Shown one piece after another: positions 56,881 to 64,000 of a stretch of 64,000 nucleotides of DNA. The position numbers and the translations under genes were made by a program. A model generated the notes under the pieces. The model saw only the letters and a list, made by a program, of their open reading frames with translations, was not told the origin of the DNA and made no database searches. How positions within the stretch are numbered: position 1 is the first letter of the stretch; each line of letters begins with the position of its first letter. Source of the stretch: Siphonodentalium dalli (lineage: Eukaryota; Mollusca; Scaphopoda; Gadilida; Siphonodentaliidae); contig CP136064.1 in NCBI GenBank assembly GCA_032622095.1, forward strand, positions 216,144,205 through 216,208,204, written 5' to 3'.

Positions 56881-59800
56881 TAGCTTATTTACTGATATTT
56901 GCTATGACATAAACATTTTTAACACACAAACAGACCAACTTGATTCAAAAGATTGGTAAAATTAAACGTTTTGTGTGTGAAACCAAGGGGCACAACTGAC
57001 AAATTGTACAAACAAGCTAAAGTACAGACATTTGATTGCACCAACAATTTGTCAAAAAAATAAAACATGCTTGATGGGACCAAAGACAATGGCTCCACAT
57101 AGATTTGAAGAGCAGTACCCCACCTCCCACGTTGGCCAAATTGTGTTGCTACCAAAAACTGGTATGGCATGCAGTTACAGGCATGATTCTAAATCATTCC
57201 TGCATGATGATTTAAAGACCACCGCGATTTACATGATACATCACTATGCAGAAGGTAGCTATTAATAGTTTAGTACTACACTTCGTTCAATAATAATTCT
57301 GATATGTATAATTTTTATTTTATATACAGGTATTTGAACTGTTCCGATAGCTACATGTATGGGCATCACCGACATGTCATCATACTAAGTAGGGCCTATA
57401 TTGACCACAATGACCATTGATAAGCTGCTGACTTGAGAAATGCCAAATCGTAGTTTACATGTCTATCGATTAATACACAAGCCACTTGTTATACATCCCC
57501 CACGACCGTCATATCCTCAGTCCAGTTATCTCAACCACCTGTATCTGATCAATGAAATCTGGTGTTGATCACTCCTAAAAGCACATTCAATGGGGTGTTC
57601 AATCATTTTGTACAGGTTTTTTAACCAGAGGTGTGCGAAATAATTGGGATGAAAGTCCCTTTATGTTTTAACTCGTTTCACTCGAACAAATGATTTATAG
57701 AATAATAACTACGAATTATATAAACGAAGTTTTAATCTAGAAATTCAGGTCAATGATTTGCTTCACATGATCTGTGCACATCATACATGTATATATTGTT
57801 ATCATTAAATCATCACAAAAGACCTGTCATACTATAAACATGTATCATGCAATGAACCTGTCCGGACACTTAACCATTTGGATGATCTCGGCAGCTGAAA
57901 GGAATATCTGGAATCTCTCGGGGCCAACCCATTCCAGCAGAAACCAGGCTCTCCACAGATAGCAACAAGTCATCTCTCCTGTGACAACTTCTCCAGAACC
58001 ACACGACTGGATTGGCATATTTCAGGTCGATATTCTCATGCGGGGAATGGGAATCCGGTCTGTTCAAATGGGGATGCCAGTCAATTTGATAAGTACTCAG
58101 TACCATTCCCATCCAATGAATTAACTTAATGATATACAATAAACTGTCTGAATCTATGCACCCCTCCCCCTCCCTCAAGAGTCAATTTTGCCAGCAAATA
58201 CTTGAGAATGGTAATCAATAATTAGACAAACATAATTGAATTCAGACTATTTATTCATAAAGACAGCACATATATGAACAATTATCCATGCTCATACAGC
58301 CTATAACATGTTCCAACAATCAGACAGCAATACTGTTAATGGGTTAATGAGAAAAAAAGTCCAGGTATTATGAAGAACCGGGTCAGTGACATTAATTTAT
58401 AAATAGTGAGACTCGGCACTGTTAACAATAAATCCCTTGGATTTATATAATTACAGAAATATAATAGTGCTGGACATGTTCATTCAAACAATGAAATTGT
58501 CATATTGTAATTTCTGTGCATTCGGGGAATCAGTGAAAAACACCTGACAAAATTATCAGGAAATCTTTTAATTCTGTCTGAAATTTAGCAAATAATGATG
58601 TCAAAGTTACCTACAGTTTTTGTTTGAATACCGAAATATGAGTGGAAAGAAATATAAAATTTTCACGAGCGGCAAAAAAACGGCTGCAAGCCATGAGTTA
58701 AAATTTTATAGTTTTTTCCAGACACGAATGAGATGTTTCATGTATTCAAACAAAAAACTGTAGGTATTCTTTTTATTATATGCCCCTTATTAATTCTCAA
58801 AGTTGCTAAATGATGTGTCATATTCACCTTTAATAGTACAAAAATTGAACAATACTCCAGTCAAACAACTGGTTGACCCAACTTTTAAAAAGCTACAGTG
58901 AAATTATGAAAACTATAGTGAAATTACAAAATCATATTTCACTGTGGCTTCTAAGAGAAACATACGACAATCTATGTTTCGGTAATTTTCTGCTATTTTA
59001 TAGGCAAGCATATAATAAAGAACTTGTTCATGTAGTTCAAAGGGTTCATGGTAACTTCTGAATGTAAATTGTGCAACATATATTTCCAAACTTAATGGAC
59101 GTTTGTGTTTACAGGAAATAACACACAATGATTCCAGGTAAGAAGTGAGTTTTAAAGTAGAAACTTAGACAGTGACTTGCTGAGAACATAAACTGTCTGG
59201 TGATAAAATTGAAGGAAAATGAAATCTCCTCAAAAATGAAACCTCGTCAGATTGTAGGCTGTAATCAAACATGTTTCATAAACATCAGCCACTGACATTT
59301 ACTAAATTAATGAAACACTCAAAAAATTGGTATATATAACATTATTTGTTCTAGACACCCGCTAGATTGTTAGAATGATTCTAAGTTGGCATATGTAACA
59401 ATAATTATCTAGACACCCGCTAGTTAATTAGGATTATCCTAGATGTAAGATCTAACATCCCACTTATGAACATTTATATCAACATTGATACAGCAGTCAA
59501 ATCGAAGTGAACATGGCTGAACAGAAAGCACACGAGACTGGAGGGAGTCATGTAGTAATTCTACAATAAACTAAAAATAGTAACTCTAAACAGGGAGTAT
59601 GACTTTTTCAACTGTAACAACCCTCTCAAAGCAATATTTTCTGTAGTCTCATTATACTGCCATGTTGAGATTTATTTGTTACAGCAGTATGTTGAGATTT
59701 ATTTGTTACAGCAGTTTTTCGTAATAAAGACTTCTTGTTCAATTTAACATTCTGCTCTGGTATGGCAGTTGATTGCTGAAATAAAGTTTGTTTGCTTCAG

Positions 59801-60662
59801 CTATTTCGATAACAATGCCAAATGTTGTAATTGAGAGGTGCATAATATGCAATTCTCTGAGGGAATTGTTTCAGTATTGTTTTCTTTCTCTCCAACTAAT
59901 CTAATCGGAAAGTTTTACCCCATCATAATATTAACAGAAAAGTAATCGGCTAGGAGCCTGCGTCTGCTTTGTGTTCAACCTGTCAACATCTACACAAGGG
60001 TAGATTGAGGAAAAGAAAATATCAAATGACCAAACCTTAGCACTGTATACACATAATATTAAATATCTTAAAAAGTAAATTCATTAATAAAAATAATCTT
60101 TAATGAGATCAGACACAGACATTAACATGTACAGAGTCGGGTAAGGAGGTTATGATATGTTTATCTTGATGGCTGCAGGTAAAAATGGCAGCTTGCGTTT
60201 CAACGATCCACTTTTGGTTTAGTTTAGTTATTAGTACGGAGTACAAACTGGAAATTCCAAACATAAAACACAAATAAAATATTTAAGTTAGAAAGAAGCT
60301 TTATATAATGTTATGAAGTATATTTATTATTTGTATATTATTAAACGTATTTAGTTTTCATATCATGATCACGCTTTTATGCTATAGAACTTTAAAAATA
60401 TAATATAATCATTTATTATATTTTTTATATTTTCATCAACTTTTTATGTCAAAATATAAATCATATCCCAGAATATCAAACGTGTATCATACTCTCAAGA
60501 TGTTATCCTACTGTCACACTATGTCATAACATATTTGCGTCATTCGGTATCATTGTGCATTAATTGAACAGGAAAGTATGGTGGTGTTGTAACATTACGA
60601 ACCATGTGTTTCATTAAGGTCTGGGTTGTAACAAACTTGTATAGAATTTATAATAGACATAG

Positions 60663-60797
60663 TTAACTGTTCTGAGTAGCGTATGGTTTTTCTCCTCTCG
60701 TGAGATGCGAGGATTATTTACACTTGGCTAGCACCTCGTAAAATAATCCTGCATATCTCACTCGAGGAGAAAAAACGTAACCTACTTAGAACAGTTA
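60663..60797. mobile_element. Small foldback element (135 bp)
   Basis: TAACTGTTCTGAGTAGCGTA pairs with the inverse TAACTGTTCTAAGTAGGTTA; TTTTCTCCTCTCGTGAGAT is mirrored in the right arm. It lies between CLNS1A and KDM6. Confidence 0.75.
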
Positions 60798-60881
60798 AAC
60801 TATCAGTACATGAAAAACAAACATTGCATTTTCACATACCCTAATTACTACACCACTAAATCATTGAGTGGTGCTGAATCA

Positions 60882-61162
60882 TTAACCCTTTACCCAACAG
60901 AACGGCCCTGTGCCAATGCATTCTCTTATATATGCGAGTCGACCATAGGTCACCTCGCATATATAAGAGAATGCATTGGCTTAACACATTAAAAATTATA
61001 AAATTGTTAAAGAAGGGCATAACTAACTATCACAATGTGGTCAAGGAGCCGGTTCCAATGATATCCATATTTGTATGGTTCTATTGAGACAGACCGAAGA
61101 TATTTTAGGCTGTTGAAGCTTTATTTGGCCGGTTTTGGCCGGATTGTTGGGTAAAGGGTTAA
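60882..61162. mobile_element. TTAA-flanked piggyBac-like MITE, family T1-related
   Basis: TTAACCCTTTACCCAACA and TGTTGGGTAAAGGGTTAA are perfect inverses. The inner palindrome GCATTCTCTTATATATGCGA is shared with T1, but the right half is different sequence. Confidence 0.8.
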
Positions 61163-62400
61163 AACATGGAGAAGATGTTTAACACTTGTGAGGTACACCG
61201 TCTCTGAAATCTGTCACATATCTCAACCTCCTTACTGGAACCAGTGCCTGGACTGACAGCTGTACCCGCCTCACGGGTAGACTTAAAGATGGATTATCTC
61301 TTTAAATAACAAATTTTAGATAGTTTCCTGGGTATGAAATAATCCGTATGAGTTGGAAATCCCTGCCCGACAGTCGTAAATATCAGGGACCATTATAGAA
61401 TGGCACAGAGTTATTTTATAGGAAAACAAATTCCAAATAAAATCAATATTAATTGATAGACGCGTTTCCAGACAGGGATCTTCGATTCGTATTCATTATT
61501 TCATACCCAGGAAACTATATAAGTAATGCTGTGGAAGAGATAATTCGCCTTAACTTCCAGCCACTGGTCCATATAACATTTACACAAATGAAAGAAATAT
61601 TATCTTACATTACATCAACATACAGATTTTTCTATATGAAAATAATATCCTTTTAATTTCAAATATTTTTATGAGTTGCTGCAAACCAATAAGGCAGCTG
61701 TTGGTTACTGATGGTAAAAATAAGATTCAGATCGACTCAACATTGAATGTTTGTTAACTATTGGCTCAAATCTGTAGTTCCCTTTCAGCAGCTAATCTTT
61801 CTGCCAATATCTTCTAATAAACAGTGCCATGCATTAGGAGTCATATCAGAAAAAGAAATTTGGTAGGAGTTTTAGTTTTCTTCAAAGGCACATGTGTTCA
61901 TAAATTCAATTTTTGAAAATATCAAAGGTAGGAGCATTCTCATCCACAGAAAATGTGATTTCACTTGTGATATTCATGAAATTATATTTTATATCACATA
62001 ATTAGCACCCTAAACCCAGCCTCATAATTTTTTGTAAGACACACGTGTATCATCAGCATGCACAGTGAGGTAAGAGCTTAGCGCAATGTTAGAATATAAT
62101 TATGATGTTCGATTTGTTGGGTTATTTAGTGTTGATCTTGAGATAAACACGGGCAATAAGGGTTGTTGAACGATTTTGTCAACATGAAAGACACATTTAA
62201 AATGGAACTATATTTTTTCTTGAAGGTGTCTACTTCCTCTTTGGTTGTGATAAGGAAATAAATATAATTTTTTTTTTTTAACCCCAGCCATTTTGAGATT
62301 GTTTTTCCTTGTTAAAATGTGATAAAATGGATCTAATATTTGTCGCAATTCTATAAAAAAATTATTAACCTCGTCCACTAATTTGATTTGCTAATTCTGC

Positions 62401-62663
62401 TTAACCCTTCCATGACTGGAGCTTCCTAAAATTTAGCGAAAACCATGTGCCGATGCATTCTCATATATATATATATATATATATATGGAGCCTCGCATAT
62501 ATAAGAGAATACATTAATTACAATAATTACCTTCACCTTGTAAGCCAATGCATTCTCTTATATATGTGATGCTCCCTATGGGAGACTCGCATATATAAGA
62601 GAATGCACTGGCACAGGGTCTTTTAATGCTGCAGCAGCGCAGCTCCAATCATCAAAGGGTTAA
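62401..62663. mobile_element. TTAA-flanked piggyBac-like MITE, family T1 copy 2
   Basis: TTAACCCTTCCATGA and TCATCAAAGGGTTAA ends, with the same double-palindrome interior as 2523-2785. An (AT)n run at 62463-62486 sits in the left module. Confidence 0.8.
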
Positions 62664-63052
62664 TTGAACTAATCTCCACTCTGATATAATAAACAATCAA
62701 CTTTATGAACAATTATGTGCCTTTAGTGTCAACTAACCATTCTCTAGTTTGACTAGAATGGCTAAGAATACTACAGACTACACACCTAGTCTAAAATGCT
62801 TAATATGTAAGTTCCTGAGTATTCTAGATAGCATATACAGTATTTTCTGACAAAATGTGAAAAATGTAGAAAACAATTTGAAAAAACTTGGTCGATGTTT
62901 GTTGTTGGAACGGCAGTTTGATGATTAAAAATAGATGTGATGCAACCCTCATGATGAGACGCATGACTTGCATAGATGGCGCTTGATGAAGCAGACTACA
63001 CTGGTCGTATGTTTGTGTGATATGACGTGATGTTGATCTATCATTTGTAAGG

Positions 63053-63853
63053 TCAACTTGGTGGCAGGGATGGTATGGTCTGAAAAACAAATATATAATA
63101 ATTAGTACAATTTCTCCTACAGATCTAGATCATTTCACATATTATTTTTGACAAGGTATTCATGGTGAAGAATACAACCTTCAGAATCATACATCAAATG
63201 AAAAACCCAAAATTATTCTCGACTTGGAGATCACTAAGTTTACATTCATTTTTATCATAAATAAGTTATTACACCAAAACATTTCTAGTACCTTTATGAT
63301 TGCAATCTCCAACTTTTATAGGTTACATCCTAAAAATTCGTATCCGTTGACAGGTGCTCAATGAAATCAGATTTTGTGATACATACTGAACAAAACAACA
63401 AAAGTTTTCATGAAGTTAAATTTGTTCTGGCTCTGAACATATTATAAATAGACATATTGTTGTTCAGAAGACACAGTCGAGGGCAAAATAGCTCTTGATA
63501 TTCCACCTCAAGACAGTCAATAGGTGTTTAATATATGACAATTCTGACTTCAGAAGACAGATAATTGTTCAAAGATTCTAGCCCAGCATTAGTTCACTTG
63601 CCGGGCAATGGCCAAAACTACTCACTGACACGTGATCACACTTCATCAAATCATATCTCAAGAATAGATATTTTGATGTACTTACAGTATGCATTTTGAA
63701 GTTGTCATACATATCTCTGAGCTCCTCGATGTGGTACTGACGCAATGCTACAAATCCTTCCAAGTTCTTGCTTATCTTCAGGGCACATTGCTGACAGTGG
63801 ACAATGAATTTGCCATCTTTCTCCTTAACAAACAGGATGTGAAATACCTCCTC
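63053..63853 (-). CDS. KDM6A: KDM6 (UTX-like) histone H3K27 demethylase, C-terminal end, partial gene
   Basis: Two minus-strand exons, 63853-63686 (56 codons) and 63079-63053 (8 codons plus TGA). The first encodes EEVFHILFVKEKDGKFIVHC, QQCALKISKNLEGFVALRQY and HIEELRDMYDNF, closely matching the C-terminal zinc-binding domain of UTX/JMJD3. The HCQQC pair is the second half of the four-Cys zinc site; the first Cys pair should be in the previous exon outside the window. The short last exon, TIPSLPPS, resembles the human tail. KDM6 enzymes remove methyl groups from H3K27 in the nucleus; this domain helps recognise the histone tail. UTX-like versus KDM6B-like cannot be settled from the tail. Acceptors are CTTACAG and TTTTTCAG, donor ACT|GTAAGT. 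Confidence 0.9.
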
Positions 63854-64000
63854 CTGTAAGACAATGAGTAAATAAATAATTATTAGTTGTTGGTGTAAAC
63901 AATATTTATTTCAAAAATCAAACATATCACACAAACACAATACACATATAGATACATAGAGATTTAGAAAGAGGATTGAACAACAAGCAAAATTCTTTTT

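Larger units (their letters stand above)
53319..63052. other. Between CLNS1A and KDM6
   Basis: Includes repeat R1 copy 2 (54118-56880), the foldback at 60663 and two TTAA MITEs. From 56900 to 60660 I see no repeat and no recognisable gene. A 102-codon minus-strand frame (58178-57870) has no known motif. Part of the right side must be the KDM6 3' UTR. Confidence 0.6.

Noticed and set aside
1-64000. CRISPR array, operon or prokaryotic defence system
   Set aside because: Repeats here are inverted, tandem or dispersed without regular spacer spacing. Genes are spliced, and no ribosome binding sites or gene clusters are present.

Overview
The window is nuclear DNA from an intron-rich, AT-rich animal genome. 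The three genes are ordinary metazoan genes with GT-AG introns of 0.7-9.3 kb. The dense mix of hAT-like, TTAA-flanked and TA-flanked foldback elements, tRNA-derived SINEs, a DIRS-type retrotransposon and tandem-unit repeats suggests a marine invertebrate, most likely a lophotrochozoan such as a mollusc or brachiopod. That placement is inference from repeat style; nothing here fixes the species. I saw no bacterial genes, CRISPR array, rRNA or intact tRNA.

Three host genes were assembled exon by exon. TMEM164 lies on the minus strand between 22324 and 7284 in five coding exons that join in frame to 299 aa. CLNS1A (pICln) lies on the plus strand between 30988 and 50720 in six coding exons that join to 216 aa. 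The last two coding exons of a KDM6 (UTX-like) histone demethylase lie on the minus strand at 63853-63686 and 63079-63053, with the rest of that gene beyond the right edge. TMEM164 and CLNS1A are divergent, about 8.7 kb apart; CLNS1A and KDM6 converge, about 12 kb apart. They have no obvious shared pathway: membrane phospholipid acyl transfer, Sm-protein/PRMT5 assembly and H3K27 demethylation.

Nearly everything else is transposon-derived. About a dozen elements have hAT-like 8-bp (or 7-of-8) target duplications that can be read directly, including nested insertions. One (51652-53311) still encodes a hAT transposase C-terminal segment, and another (9841-10442) carries the broken start of a RecQ-like helicase. 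CLNS1A intron 4 holds a degenerate DIRS-type retrotransposon (RNase H, DIRS-specific domain, tyrosine recombinase start) between 58-bp direct repeats. The largest structural oddity in a transcript is a 207-bp almost perfect palindrome in the CLNS1A 3' UTR. I found no convincing new multi-gene system; the novelty is in the mobile DNA and how it lies inside these genes.
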